Shown: positions 1 to 11,756, counted from the stretch's first letter. The stretch: 64,000 bases of DNA from Euborellia annulipes (GCA_023213315.1 JAKCPI010022042.1:1-64000); one strand, 5' to 3'. Translations and numbers: made by a program. Notes: generated from the letters alone by a model not told the origin.

Positions 1-146
1 ATGTAAATATATTAAATAGAGAATATAGGATTTTACAATAGTAAGTTCAGTGCAAAAATTCAAATCAATCTCTCAAGCCGGGAAAGAGATAAAAATTATG
101 GCGGAATTTTGGTGAAAGAGGGATTCGGAATATATATAGGCTATCA

Positions 147-320
147 TCTATTACAAAAGTATTAAGACTATAACCCGGTAGTTAGACAGGCCAAATTGCA
201 ACAAAAAAGTTAAAAAGGGTCGTTTTAGTCTGCTTTGAAATAGACAAACAAGATAGAGTGCGTGTGCCATTTGGGCTGCATAACAACCGGGCTTTAGTCT
301 CAATACTATTGCAATAGATA
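147..320. mobile_element. Short inverted-repeat MITE (family D), copy 1
   Basis: The ends are inverted copies of a sequence close to TTGCAATAGTATTAAGACTA, followed inward by a shared GGTAGTTAGNCAGCC segment. A second, better-preserved copy lies at 19832-20016. No coding capacity, so this is a non-autonomous DNA element. Superfamily is not resolved. Confidence 0.75.
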
Positions 321-1364
321 GTAACTCTAGTTATTGTATATTTTTTAAATTAAAAACATCTTATATTATTTATTTATTTATTTTTTTGTATAATTTAAAA
401 CACTTTTCCAATAAACAAAATGGTTTTTCGTCGTGATGGGAAAAAAAAATCAATGAAGATAGTGAAATGTTTTTACCATAAAAAGAGAACAGGTTCAACT
501 TTGATGATTTCATTGATAAAAAAATAGTGCAATAAACAAATTAAATATTAAGAAATTTTTTTTTTTCAAGTCCTACTGACTGATCTATAAAAGGTAAAAA
601 ATGATTGAAAATTTTAAGTATTTAATGCGTTCTTTTTTGATTACTGATAGGTAGGCAACCAAATTAACCATTTAAATCAAAATTTAATTAGGGTAATCTT
701 GATTTTATCTTATTGAAACGTTTTGGTATTTTACTTTATTTATACAGTCAATATTATATTAAATAAGGAGGTGTGTCTGAATATTTAGTAATTTCCGAAT
801 TTAAATTAAAGACTAGGAAATATAGGTAAAAAAATAATAATAATAATATATATATTCTTTAATGAATAGAATTTTTATTAAATAGAGAAGCTTAGAATAT
901 TAAAATAATTATAAATCAATTTAAATCAACTTTTCAAACCTAGCGGTAATTAAAAAGTGATTAGAAATATGAGAAAAGATTCCTGTTCCGATCAGGAACT
1001 AAATGTCTTTATAAATAAATAAATAAATAAATAAATAAGTGGTTTGCATTTGCATATAAAATTTTTGGATTAATTTAAAAATTCAGGTAACTAGTTCTTG
1101 GTTATTCAAAATAGAAAGTGTGTTTCGCATCATTTTTGTCTTATCTGTTATCGCATTAAAATAATCTATTTTGTCATAATTGAACACTTATCACTAAAAT
1201 TCTTTTACTAGTGATATCAAATTTATTTTTAGAAAAAAAATATTTTTAAAATTAACAAACATTAGTTAATTGAAATATGTGTTACTTTTCACTTTGATAT
1301 TGTTATATATCAACAAATATTGCTTAATTGATATTAATTCTTGGTTAAATAATAATTGCATCGA
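321..1364. other. A+T-rich DNA with no recognised gene
   Basis: Only low-complexity sequence is seen, including an ATAA microsatellite near 1009-1038. No exon-like or repeat-family match was noticed. Confidence 0.6.
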
Positions 1365-1455
1365 ACCAGGAATCTACGAGGCATTAGTGTCTCTTCTACA
1401 TTAAGACACCAGCAAGGCTTGAGATTCCGGATTCGGCGCCCTGGGTCACTTGATC
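1365..1455 (-). repeat. Possible tRNA-derived SINE fragment
   Basis: Read on the minus strand there is a box B-like GGTTCGATGC and a box A-like TTGCTGGTGT in a slightly GC-richer patch. This is a weak resemblance and no second copy was found in the window. Confidence 0.25.
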
Positions 1456-1522
1456 CACCAGAAAAATAAAATAATAAAAATCCTTATTTATAATCTTGTG
1501 GAGGAAGGCCGTCAAATTCACA

Positions 1523-1747
1523 GAAAAGTGAAGAAAAAAGACTTAATTCGGTCCAACAATTATTTATTTCCATTGTCTACGTTTCGGAGTCTATATACGT
1601 CACCCATCCTTAAGGTCCTCGAAATGCATTAATATAACATAATTGTATTTCAAGTTCCTGAGGATGGATGACGTATAGTCTCCGAAACGTAGACAATGGA
1701 AATAAATAATTGTTGGGCCGAATTAAGTCTTTTTTTCTTCACCTTTC
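1523..1747. repeat. Head-to-head inverted repeat with hammerhead-like core (Penelope-like type)
   Basis: Two arms of about 108 bp face each other around position 1635. The right arm carries CTGAGGA at 1658, a hairpin with stem GGA..GAC / GTC..TCC, then GAAACGTAGAC, which is the layout of a type I hammerhead ribozyme. The left arm holds a degraded copy on the other strand. Such motifs are known from the terminal repeats of Penelope-like retroelements. No reverse transcriptase is seen here. Confidence 0.55.
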
Positions 1748-1818
1748 TGAAAAATTGTTTATTTGTAGTTTGGAGGGAAAGTAGTGTAGGCTTTACGTGA
1801 AACATAATAAAGAGAAAT

Positions 1819-2045
1819 ATGAGGTTTCACTGGAATTTAAATATTAGAAATATTTGGATTTCTAACTCATTATATTTCGGGTTATTAGCTCATCATCTGG
1901 AGTTACATACGACAATCGTATGTATGTTAACTCTTGATGATGATACAACTGTTGTTTGTAAATCCTTATGATGGGCTAATAACCCGAAATATATTGAGTT
2001 AGAAATCCGAATATTTCTATCATTTAAATTCTAGTGAAGCCTCAC
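1819..2045. repeat. Imperfect inverted repeat of about 225 bp
   Basis: Arms of roughly 85 bp (starting ATGAGGTTTCACT and ending AGTGAAGCCTCA) flank a smaller hairpin at about 1903-1931. The right arm has ATGAT, a GGG-loop-CCC stem and GAAAT, a weak hammerhead-like pattern similar to other inverted repeats in the window. Confidence 0.6.
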
Positions 2046-2382
2046 ATAAATTAAATATTTTCATCCTTTTTTGTAAGCCAAATCTTTTCCAATTGAAATA
2101 AATAGAGACGGATCTAAATGATGTTAGATGTCGAAAAGGACCTTAAATGAAATAAAAAAACGCAAATCTTTATTAATTTTAACGTCCAAAAGTTTTAGCC
2201 ACTTCTAAAAGCTTTAGTCAAGCTAAAACAAAGGCTAGTTTATTTTATTTTACAATTAGACTCTTTAAGACTAGTTCTAAAATTTCAATTTTTTTTTATT
2301 TTAACCCTTTTCGGCTACAAAGGGCATTAGAGATTATTAATTTATTTAAACAAATAGAAGTATGGTGGCTGTGAATAAAGTT

Positions 2383-2455
2383 GATTGGAGAAAGGGCCGG
2401 AGTCGAGAAGCATATAAAGGCTTTTCATTTGGCTGAACCTGCCCTTTCTCCAATC
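2383..2455. repeat. Short inverted repeat
   Basis: GATTGGAGAAAGGG at 2383 is the exact inverse of CCCTTTCTCCAATC at 2442, with a spacer of about 45 bp. Probably a small foldback or MITE remnant. Confidence 0.5.
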
Positions 2456-2698
2456 TAATTTATTTAAATACAATAGTACCGGGAGGGCGTTCCACATGTT
2501 GATTACTCGGGGTCACCAATCCAGAGCTTTCGCCGCTCTTGGCATTGCTTAATTGCAACGATTGTAGTGACTGTTGCTCTTCTCCGTTGCCAGGCAAATC
2601 TCAATTTTAAAAAATACTTTGGTCAAAATTATTGTTTTAATTGTTGAAGAACGTAACAAAAAATTTTGAATTTTTTCGAATAATAAATTTATAAGGAT

Positions 2699-2905
2699 AG
2701 TCGCTCAGGGACCCACACATTGCGGGAAGGGGCGACCACGAGCTGCCCGAGCTGGGACAGGCAGTCCTTCAGTTCTTTGTATGTCTGTCTCTTCCTTCCT
2801 CTTTTCAACAGGCGTCAGATCATGCGTCGGGCCGGCCTGTCCTATTTCTTCCGGTCGCAACAGAATGATAGGGCTGGAGGTAGAAAGTAAGGTCCGCTGA
2901 ACTAA
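2699..2905. repeat. GC-rich dispersed repeat
   Basis: The left part (CCCACA..., then CCCGAGCTGGGAC) recurs at 59333-59410. The right part (GGTCGCAACAGAATGATAGG) reappears inverted around 9030-9060 beside a SINE. It is therefore a dispersed repeat and not a gene, although its base composition stands out from the flanks. Confidence 0.55.
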
Positions 2906-3840
2906 TTAGTCATATCTGACTACTATGATTTTAACCTTTTTCAGTTCAGTTTTTTTGGAGCATGCTGGAAGGTAGGCAACCAAAAATACTATCCTTAAAT
3001 AGGGGCAGCCTATAATAATGCAATTTGTCCTAATTAACGTAATTAATGTATATATTTTTAAAGTTTAAGTATAAAGAGATTAAGGTATGAAGTAATAAAA
3101 AAGAAAGAGATGAAGAGATATTATAATAAAAATTCAAAAAAAAAAAAAAAAAAATGAAAATTCACAGCTAAGCTGTGTTAAATTATTTATTGGAACTGGG
3201 AAGGTGCAAAATTTTATTTTATTTTTTTTTTATTCTTATCTTAAGCTTTTTTTAATTATCCTCTCTAGAGTAATTTTGATTTACTTGCTATATGATATCA
3301 TCAAGTTGCAATTTTTTTTTTTTGCGCTCATTCTTTTTCCTTTCTTTCTTTCTCTCGCAAGAGTTAAGGAGTCAATGGCCGGGTAGATATAAAAATTATC
3401 GAGGCGAAACATCTCAGGAATGCAAGTGCGAGAGGCATTTTCGGTTGCGATGTTATTTTTTTTTTTAGGTCCTCCTAAATTGATTGCTAAATAGTAAATA
3501 TAGCCGAGATGTGAGTCACCTCGAGATGATCGACATTTCGTGACATTTCAGGGTTTATTTTCGATCTTGAAACCTTGCTTAGAGTGTAACAAAGGAATCC
3601 TTTTTTTTTCTCCTCTCACACTCCTTGGGATGAATGACTGACAGATGCTTGAAATTTTTTTCTTCTTTTTTTTTCAAAACAATTGAAATGTATATACCTA
3701 AGTCATAAAGTCATAAAATAACATTTGCTTCTTTTTTTTTCTCAATTTGAACATTAGTTGTAATGGAATTTGAAAATTAGTATCGGACATCTGGTTAAAA
3801 CTATAATCTAGAATTTATGATTTGGGGCTTGGTAAAGGTC
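2906..3840. other. A+T-rich DNA, no recognised gene
   Basis: Poly-A and poly-T runs dominate. The short open frame near 3204-3386 is phenylalanine/leucine-rich from poly-T and is not credible as coding. Confidence 0.6.
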
Positions 3841-4140
3841 GCTTTTAACTTTCTCGTATATGAGAAGTAGACAAAATATTCAAATTCGTCTGGAGATTTT
3901 GATAATTTTGATAATCTTTGAGATAAAAAAAAAAAAAAAACGTTTTTGGAATCATATCATTTCGTTTGCGGGTGTGTCAGAGCCAGATCGATTAAATTTC
4001 GTATATATTTCTTACACTGATATCGTAGATCTGTATTAACTTTTAGAGTAACTACGTCAACCGGAAATAGTAATTTATCTAAAAAGCTTTTTTCAAAAAT
4101 TTTGAAATTTGTTATTTTTTGTTAGCTGAATCAATATGTA

Positions 4141-4322
4141 GTAGAAAAATAAAAGGCCGAGCAGCTAGATTTATTTCTTTAATAGAGAACTCACAGCGAC
4201 GTTTCGGTCGACTATGCGACCATCTTCATGGCTAGAGTTCAGTCGCATAGTCGACCGAAACGTCGCTGTGAGTTCTCTATTAAAGAAATAAATCTAGCTG
4301 CTCGGCCTTTTATTTTTCTACT
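4141..4322. repeat. Inverted repeat with hammerhead-like core, inserted in family C
   Basis: Near-perfect arms of about 80 bp. The left arm read on the minus strand gives TGAAGAT, a perfect 5-bp stem GGTCG/CGACC with loop CATAGT, then GAAACGTC: the hammerhead core CUGANGA-stem II-GAAA-CGUC except for the first base. The right arm keeps only the second half. Arms end in CTAGCTGCTCGGCC. A flanking direct repeat (TTGTTATTTTTTGTT) supports insertion. Penelope-like terminal repeat is the best guess. Confidence 0.6.
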
Positions 4323-4388
4323 TGTTATTTTTTGTTTGAAAGAGGTATACAGCTGAATGTTGATATTCAAATTAGGTAGAAAGAATGA

Positions 4389-4672
4389 ACAAAGCAGCTA
4401 GTTTATATTCCAATTTAATGTCAAATCAGGGTCGACGATTTGGACGCAAATGGGACCATCTTCAGGACTGCAAAAGATGAAGAAATAAACATTTAATAGA
4501 TAGAATCAATTACAATAAAACAAATTAATTAAAATCTTATGTAATTGATTGTATCTGTTAAATCTTTATTTCTTCATCGTTTGTAGCCCTGAAGATGGTC
4601 CCATATGCGTCCAAAACGTCGGCCCTGGTTTGACAATAAAGTGAAATATAAACTAGCTGCTTTGCTGATTTT
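4389..4672. repeat. Second inverted repeat with paired hammerhead-like cores
   Basis: Arms of about 115 bp begin with AAAGCAGCTAGTTTATATT and its inverse. Both arms carry CTGAAGATGG followed by a stem and then an AAAACGTCG-like or degraded end (minus strand about 4432-4466, plus strand 4589-4620). The two cores face opposite ways. Same family as 4141-4322, more diverged. Confidence 0.6.
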
Positions 4673-5002
4673 TTCTACCTAATTTGATTATTTTGTCATA
4701 TTATAATACATTAGATTATTTTATTCTTTATTTATTTTTTCAAAAACTGGATAGTTTTTTTTAGATAATCAACTAAGAAAAAGAGCCTCTTCTCCAATAA
4801 AAAAAAAATAAAATAAATAAATAAATAAATGCACAGCAAACGTCAATTTGTCTTTTTCTGTGATAATCACCCTTTGTAGAGTATATGAGAAAAATCTAAG
4901 GGAAATCATTCCTGAATTTTTAAATTTAGTATGATAAATTTTAAAATTAAAAATGGATGAATGCTTAAGAATGTTCCAATCTAAGCAATAAATATTTTTT
5001 TA

Positions 5003-5045
5003 AAACCTTTTCGGCTACTGAGGCTATTTAGGGGTATGAATTTTA
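5003..5045 (-). repeat. SINE S2 tail fragment
   Basis: CCTTTTCGGCTACTGAGGC followed by TATTTAGG resembles the 3' tail of the SINE whose clearest copy is at 32441-32625, in reverse. Confidence 0.35.
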
Positions 5046-5100
5046 TTTAATATATAAATATAAATAATTTTCTGTTTATAGATTTTACATCTTTAATTCA

Positions 5101-5211
5101 AATGTACCGTACATACTGTCGGAAACTAAATATATTTCGACACAAAAAATCTGGTGTGACAAACACTTCGGTAATCGAAAGTTGTGTGCTGTGCGACTAG
5201 TCACACCAGAT
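5101..5211 (+). mobile_element. Family A, right-end fragment
   Basis: Contains the subterminal GTCGGAAACTAAATATAT block and the terminal hairpin TCTGGTGTGAC ... GTCACACCAGA with part of the loop deleted. Confidence 0.8.
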
Positions 5212-6500
5212 TTTTTTTATCAATGACAACATATACGTATTATTTGGCCTAGATTTTTTTTTCTTTAATTTCCTAGTAATAAGTTTTACATTAGGAGTAA
5301 CATAATAAGAAAGTCAAATGAATGCTGATGAAGTATCTCAGTATAGTGTGTGAGTGAGCGAGCTTGCGAGCTTTTAATAATTATAATAATTCATAAAGAG
5401 TCATTTAATATTGAAATTCTATTTCACTTCCTGAAGAACAAATTGCGTGATTAAATTCCCACCTTCTATATTATTTTGTAAACTTATTTTTATACTATAC
5501 TTTAAGAGATAATTTTTTACTGAATATGCTGAATGTTTGATTTATTGTTAAACACGGCCCAGAAATTTCAAGTTGTTTTTAATGAAAATGAGAAAATATT
5601 TTTATGACATCAGAAGCTAGGCTAATTAAGTTTCCATCAGATTCCATTGTTTAATATATAGATGCCAATTTAGCCTGTTTAATAGTGAAAACTACATTAA
5701 AATAAATAAGTCCTTCGCGGATGATGCGCACAAAGACTTAGTCAAAGAGACTTTCCCATTTATATATATAGAAAGATTACTAATAATTAGAAAGACATAT
5801 ATATTCCCGAATGCCTATTAAAATTTTTAATGTTTAATAATAAATATCGAATGAATCAGCAGTGGTTCATTTACTATGTTGACATTTCTACATTAATTGG
5901 AGAGTTGGTATGGTCACAGGAGAGTGACTCCACTGAGTAGATAATAAAAATAACCAGACAACGTATACCTGAGAAAATTTTCACCCTCTTGTATGAATCA
6001 GTTTCGTTTAAAAATAAAAGCGGAAATATAATATTACTGTACATTGGAATTTGTTTATAAACGGAGACAACTATTAGCCTCGCGGTTGCTAATTTGATAT
6101 GATATGTATATTTGTGTTTCTTTCAAATAAACAAGAGAACTTGTTCGTTTTTTAAATGTAAAAATAATTAATGAAACTCGCATAAAATAATAATTTTTTA
6201 AGAGAGTTATTAATTTAAAAACTTCCTTTTTTTTGGAAATATAAGATAGTTATATTGGCTGCCTAAACTCAAGGCTGACATCTCTAAAGTTGTATCATCG
6301 AGACTACTGCCAGATCAATCCGCACCTTTCGAATATTTAATAAGCAAATTTTGTGTGAAACTTTTCATGAACGTTTCTCTGACAAAACAGTCATAAATAT
6401 AATAAAAAAATAAGCCATATAAAAAATTTGGGAGTAAAAAAATAATTGCTTTAATTTCTTATTGAAATTTGTAATTATAAAAAATATTTACTAACTAAAT
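5212..6500. other. A+T-rich DNA, nothing recognised
   Basis: No exon-like signals, no family matches, no repeats beyond short A/T tracts were noticed in this stretch. Confidence 0.5.
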
Positions 6501-6503
6501 TAC

Positions 6504-7029
6504 GTCGAGATTTTGATGGATATACACGTTTTGAGGTCCTCTGAATCCAAAAAAAGTAGTTTTCGCGAAATGGTCTGTCTGTCTGTGAACAGAATATCTC
6601 AAGAACGAAAAGAGCTAGGAGGTTGAAATTTTATATTTAAGTTAGACACCCTCCTGGGACGTGACACGAAGCTTTTGAACAAAATCGACCAAAGAGTACT
6701 AGTACTTTACTGATGCAATTTTTCAGTTTTTTTCGATTTTCTTTAAATTCGCTCCAACGATTTTTTTAAAATTCAAAAATCAATTATTTTTTAGCTTCTC
6801 TTTAAAATATTCTCATTTTGCTCTCAAAATTGTTAGAAGCACGCTTTACTCTTGTACTTCATAGGGAGAAATGGTAACAAAATATAAATATTTTCCCACG
6901 TTTATACATCTTGAATTCTAATATATCGATGGAAACTAAATATATCTGGACACAAAAAAATCTGGTGTGACAAGCACAGGACACAAATTTCTATTATCGA
7001 AGGGTATGAGAAAGTTGTATGATGTGAAT
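6504..7029 (+). mobile_element. Family A, 5'-truncated copy
   Basis: Runs from CGTCGAGATTTTGATGG through TGTCTGTCTGTGAAC, ACTAGTACTTTACTGATG and the TCTGGTGTGAC hairpin start. The far side of the hairpin has decayed. Confidence 0.8.
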
Positions 7030-7930
7030 AAACATAAAAAAAAATAAATTTTTTCATAATTAAGAATTTGCAATGATTTTCGGACATATTTTATTTGATA
7101 GGAAAGGGGTCTCAAATACAATATAAAGGTTTTCAAATTAAAGGACTGGACAGGAAGGTCCAGTTCTCTCGACGGTTCTGCTATAACGTCATTCAAATCG
7201 AAAATAATTGTTAAAAGGATCTTGGCATTATATAGAGGACCTTGAAGCGTTATTAAAATGGATACAAAAAAACAATCATATTCTCCTAAGTCCAGAGCCT
7301 AAACAGTTTTTTAAAGCTGTCATATTTTCATTTGACATTTTTTTGGAGCGTTCAAAGATGGATTATTTAAATATTTAGGTCAAGAACTAGATTTGTTAAG
7401 AAGAATTAAAGAATAATAAATTTTCTCTCATTAATTTTTTTATCATTCTTCATTTAAATTTGTATGTTCCTTTGAAAATGAAGTTATTATATTTTTAATA
7501 AATACATGTATGACTGTCTGAGCCGGGATTATTCAAAACACCTAAGAAGGAATGTTAGATTTAATTAATCTAACATTCTTTTTTCTTTCTCCACTCTGCA
7601 TCATATGGTTCTGTAGGTGAGACAATCCCAAGGCTGTACTTTGTTTAGTGAAAAGAGAATGGCGTCATTTGAATTTACAACTCTAAAAAAACGTTTAATT
7701 AATTCTTTTAAAGAAAACACAAACTAATTATCAAGCTAGCACGAAATATTTTTCTAGAGTGCTTTTAGTAAGGACTTGAAAATGTTTTTGTAAAATAAAT
7801 GTAATGAAACATCTGCGAAAGATCCGGGAAAACTAGATGAGAGGAGTATAAATTTTCGATTGGTAAATGAAAATTTACTAGCCTACTAGAGAAAGTGAAA
7901 TTATTGCGGGAATACATAAAAATATCAATT
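7030..7930. other. A+T-rich DNA, nothing recognised
   Basis: A small perfect hairpin, GTTAGATTTAATTAATCTAAC, lies near 7553. No gene features. Confidence 0.5.
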
Positions 7931-8138
7931 TTTACTTTCTCTTATCTATCTATGGTTGCTATGGTAACAAAATAAAAATATTTTCCCTTCTTGTTACATC
8001 TTGAATTGTAATATTCTGACGGAAACTAAATATATACCGACACAAAAATTCTGGGGTGAAAGTACAGAACACAACTTACAATTATCGAAGATAAGAGAAA
8101 GTTATATGCTCTGCGATCAGTCACACCAGATTTTTTGT
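7931..8138 (+). mobile_element. Family A, internally deleted copy
   Basis: The left end TTTTTACTTTCTCTTATC is joined almost directly to the GTTGCTATGGTAAC palindrome region and the right hairpin, so about 480 bp of the interior is missing. Confidence 0.8.
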
Positions 8139-8358
8139 ATTTTCAACTATTTTAATTATTAGAATTTTTATTATTATGAATTTTTTTTTAACCTAAATAA
8201 TATTTATTTTCCATATCTGTATCAATTTTTTTTTTTTATTTCATTAAGGTCTTTATCGGCATCGCAGGCCATTTAGATCCCGTCTCTCTTCTTCTTTTTC
8301 TTCTGTCCTTGCCTTATTCCCCCGATGCGGGGTGGCGGACCTCACTATTTCCCTCCAG

Positions 8359-9029
8359 CAGGGCCGCAGACAGGGGGGCAGGGGGGGCTATATCCCGGGG
8401 CCCGGGCCCATTGCGCTCCCACCTTAAATTTCTAATAAAAAATAATTTTCATGGTTAAAATTTCAATTAAAAAAAAATAATTTCTTGAAATTTTTTCCTC
8501 AGGGGGCCCGGGCCCTTTAAGCTCAAATCTTAAAATTTCAATTAAAAAATCATTTTCTTGAAATTTTTTTCCTCAGGGGCCCAGGCCCTTTAAGCTCAAA
8601 TCTTAAAATTTCAATTAAAAAAATCATTTTCTTGAAATTTTTTTTCTAAGGGGGCCCGGGCCCTTTAAGCTCAAATCAAGTTTGATCTTTTTCACGACTC
8701 AGGATAGCTAAAAACGCAGATTTCAGTGGCTAATTTTCAAAACATTTTCCATACCCCCAGATTCCCCCGGAAATTCTCTGGCCTCGATAAAATATTGTAA
8801 CTCTTTGTTTAGGAAATTTTGAAAAATTTTGAATTAACTTTATTTAAATAAATTTTGTAAGCTATATATAACTATTTCAAAAGTTGTGTCAAAAACTGTG
8901 TAAAAAATTGTTGGCATGAAGGCCACAATAGCCTTTTATATATTAAAAAAAACTTTAAGTTTTTTTTTTTTTGGGGGGGCCCGTATTAGTAAGTAGCCCC
9001 GGGGCCCGTCAAGTCTGTCTGCGGCCCTG
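8359..9029. mobile_element. Non-autonomous hAT element, 671 bp
   Basis: Terminal inverted repeats CAGGGCCGCAGACAG and CTGTCTGCGGCCCTG are exact over 15 bp. An 8-bp direct repeat CCCTCCAG abuts both ends (8351-8358 and 9030-9037). An 8-bp duplication with CA..TG ends is the signature of the hAT superfamily. G runs sit just inside the ends. The interior holds a short tandem array (8456-8677) and no transposase. Confidence 0.92.
8456..8677. repeat. Minisatellite inside the hAT element, about 73-bp unit, three copies
   Basis: Each unit reads AAAATTTCAATTAAAAA ... CTTGAAATTTTTT, then a G/C palindrome GGGCCCGGGCCC and TTTAAGCTCAAATC. Copies are about 95% alike. Confidence 0.85.
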
Positions 9030-9299
9030 CCCTCCAGCCCTATCATGCGATTTTGCGACCGAGAAGGACCCCTGTGTGAATTTAGATCCCGTCTCTATTT
9101 CAAATGGATTGGTAGTCAATCCAATAAATTATCGAATGAGAAGGGATGCGAACCCGAGACTTTTGGTACAAATGGCCAGCATGCTAACCACTACCCCAAG
9201 GCCCGAGGGCGTAACAAGAATTATTGAATTTCTAACGTTTCTCATCTACGTATATTATTTATTTTTTTTTTTTTAAATTTATTTTCGAATGTTTGTCAA

Positions 9300-10350
9300 G
9301 TTATTCATTGTTTGTATAAGCCCACACACATGTTATCAAAATTAGTTATTTATTTTAAAACAAATCAATTATATTAAATCTATTTAAAAAAAAAAAATAA
9401 AGATGGTTTTGATTTCAATTGGATAGTGAAGGATTAGGAGCCACGTGACCTGTCTGGCGCCTGCTCGTGCTAATGTGGGTTCAAGGGGAGTAGGATCAAT
9501 TAATAAATTCCCCCCTCTTCTTTCTTTGTCTCTATGGAGGACCTTCGTTCGTTAAGTCAACATCAAGCAATCACTCTGCTTAGCAAACACAATCTAATCT
9601 GGAGGTCCTTGACGAGGAGCATCTCTTCTCTCTCTCTCTCTCTCTTGCTCTTTTGCAGGGTACAAACTGACTAACCAAACAAACAATATGAATTCGAAAT
9701 GGGAATGAAATTATATCGGAAGTCCATAAATGGAAGGTCAGAAATCATAAAACATGGCAATAACCCTATAAAAATATCATGCGAATGAGAATGAATCCAC
9801 CTTCCTTCTAATTTCTATTTATCAGATACACAGTTAGATGAACAAGGTTTTTCCAAAGACGTCATTATTTTTAATTATAATATATCTTTTGTTTCGACTT
9901 TCACCTAAAACAAACAAATTAGGTCGATGATTAATACGATACATTATCATGTACAAATAAAATGAATGAAATTTCTTCCCTTAAATTTGAAAATACTATC
10001 GATAGAAATCACGAAAAAATGTCGGTAAACAGATATAAGGTGAGGGGGTGGAAATTTGGACGATCCCTCCTCTCAGAAATGAATGATTTCAGAATAATAA
10101 ATTTTCAATAACAAATATAATTATTATTTGAGATTTTTTGGGAACTGAATGCACAACGTCCGAATGCCAATGTTGACCAACGGTGTCAAAGAAACCAGGA
10201 AGAATAGACTGCTGAAGAAAGAGATTTAAGGAGTAATTTGTTAGATTGAATAATTGCTGGTTGGGTTGTCTAAATGAAAGGCGTAGAGAGCAGAGAAGTA
10301 GAAATCTTTTATCATTCGTTTCTGCTTGTTGCTGGGAGATAGGCAACCAA
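9300..10350. other. No recognised gene
   Basis: Contains a TC microsatellite (about 9626-9646) and a mildly GC-rich patch around 9440-9510 without a convincing reading frame or splice sites. The open frames near 10089-10423 are A/T-biased and show no motif. Confidence 0.45.
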
Positions 10351-10354
10351 ATTG

Positions 10355-10622
10355 ACTAAATTGACTCCTATCGGGATCCCCGTTTATTTGCCCGAGATGT
10401 TTCCGTGCACAAAGATACCTCAAACCCCACGGCCTCTGGGGGTATCTACCGGCATCGCATGAATTTACATTTTTTCCTATTTCTGATTTTAGTCTCTAGC
10501 TAGTGAACTAATCCTTATTTCTAGGTGCACCCAGTTTCTTTGTATTCAGCCTCTTCTATGCTAGGGATGATGTCCTAGTTTAAGGAGGGCACCGGCGTGT
10601 AGCCTACTCCTTTCAAAGAGAG
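10355..10622 (-). repeat. SINE family M, partial copy
   Basis: Shares CCCGTTTATTTGCCCGAG, GTCTCTAGCTAG, CCTCTTCTATGCTAGG and CACCGGCGTGTAGCCTACTC with the longer copy at 14240-14738. It lacks the tRNA-like head. Confidence 0.75.
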
Positions 10623-11750
10623 GGAAACTTAGTACTAAAAAAATTCTGGAGGAACTAATAAATTAATAAATGAATTAGTCTGATGGATTGCCAACCATCT
10701 AGGAATACCATCCAATTAACACAAACTAATTTCATAAATGAAATTTGATACTCTAGCAAAGGAGAAGAGAAGAAACTTGGGATTTTTGACGATAAATAAT
10801 GTAATCACTTTATACGAGATTTTTTCATAATACCATATTATACAAATAAAGCTTTAGAAAGCTAAAAAGAATAAAAAAATTACAAAATGATAGATTTTAT
10901 ATTTCAATAAATATTACTTATAAGTAAAAGAGAAGTTATGGAAGTGATATTTAAAATAATGAAAAGGTATTCATTCCTCTCCTTTAAAACATAATAAATT
11001 AGCATTTATAAAATTTCAAATTTCATTTTCAATGATATATAAATAGAACTATTTTATTTTTTAATCAATTCAAAAGTCAATTCTTTTTTATTGTTTATCT
11101 TATTATACTCATTCGTTCATGACGATTCGTAATATTTTTGACCCCGTTCTGCCCCTTTTTACGACTTTACCCTAAATCTTTTTATCTAATCACAATTTCA
11201 TATATAAATGAAGTGATTTAATTATTATTTTATTATATTTACTTTTTTTTGTCAATTGATAATTTCCTTTATTTCATTAATATTCAATTTATATCGTATT
11301 CTAAAAGTAATATTTCTTACTTATTTGTTTGAAAGACTTAAGTCGGTCTCTAAATTAGATATAAGAATCAAGAAGAGGTGGGGGATGGAAGAAGAAAAAA
11401 TTTTCAAAAATATTTTCGAGATCTTGACTACCCTATTAATGATAATAAGCCCTACACGAGAGAGGCAAAATCTTCTTTAAAATTTTTGATGTTTTATTTT
11501 CCCTTGTGATGGATGATAAGTTGGTTTAATGTTTTTTATTTTACTCTTCCTTTAGAGGATTAAGTCATTCATTTTTTATATTAATGTTTATTTTATGAAT
11601 TATTTAAAAGATTTGCGGCGGATGTTAGATATCCGCCTTTTCTTCTTTCTTTTCTTTTATTTCCTTAAAGGATTATTTTTACCACAAACATATTCAGGGA
11701 GGTCTTTTGCCAACACTTAAAAAAAATTAAAATTTCTTATGTAAGTCATG
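10623..11750. other. A+T-rich DNA, nothing recognised
   Basis: No exon-like signals or repeat matches were noticed. Confidence 0.5.
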
Positions 11751-11756
11751 GATAAA

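Larger units (their letters stand above)
3841..4790. mobile_element. Family C element split by two foldback insertions
   Basis: It starts with an ACTTTCTCGTATATGAGA-like end and continues through GGTGTGTCAGAGCC..., GTAGATCTGTATTAAC and AAAATTTTGAAATTTG blocks, matching the arms of the foldback at 45910-46775 and the copy at 37475-37930. The element is interrupted at about 4140-4322 and 4389-4672 by hammerhead-bearing inverted repeats and resumes near 4680. The segment TTGTTATTTTTTGTT is present on both sides of the first insert, as a target duplication would be. Confidence 0.6.
8241..9215 (-). repeat. SINE S2 and linked GC-rich repeat, split by a hAT element
   Basis: The tail (GGTCTTTATCGGCATCGCAGG, 8247) and the head (TTGGTACAAATGGCCAGC... 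CCAAGGCCCGAGGG, 9160-9215) of reversed tRNA-type SINE sequence lie on the two sides of an insertion at 8359-9029. The linking segment CCCTATCATGCGATTTTGCG also occurs, inverted, at about 2850. Confidence 0.6.

Noticed and set aside
8971..9276. 101-codon plus-strand frame
   Set aside because: It crosses the end of the hAT element into a SINE, so it is a chance junction frame.
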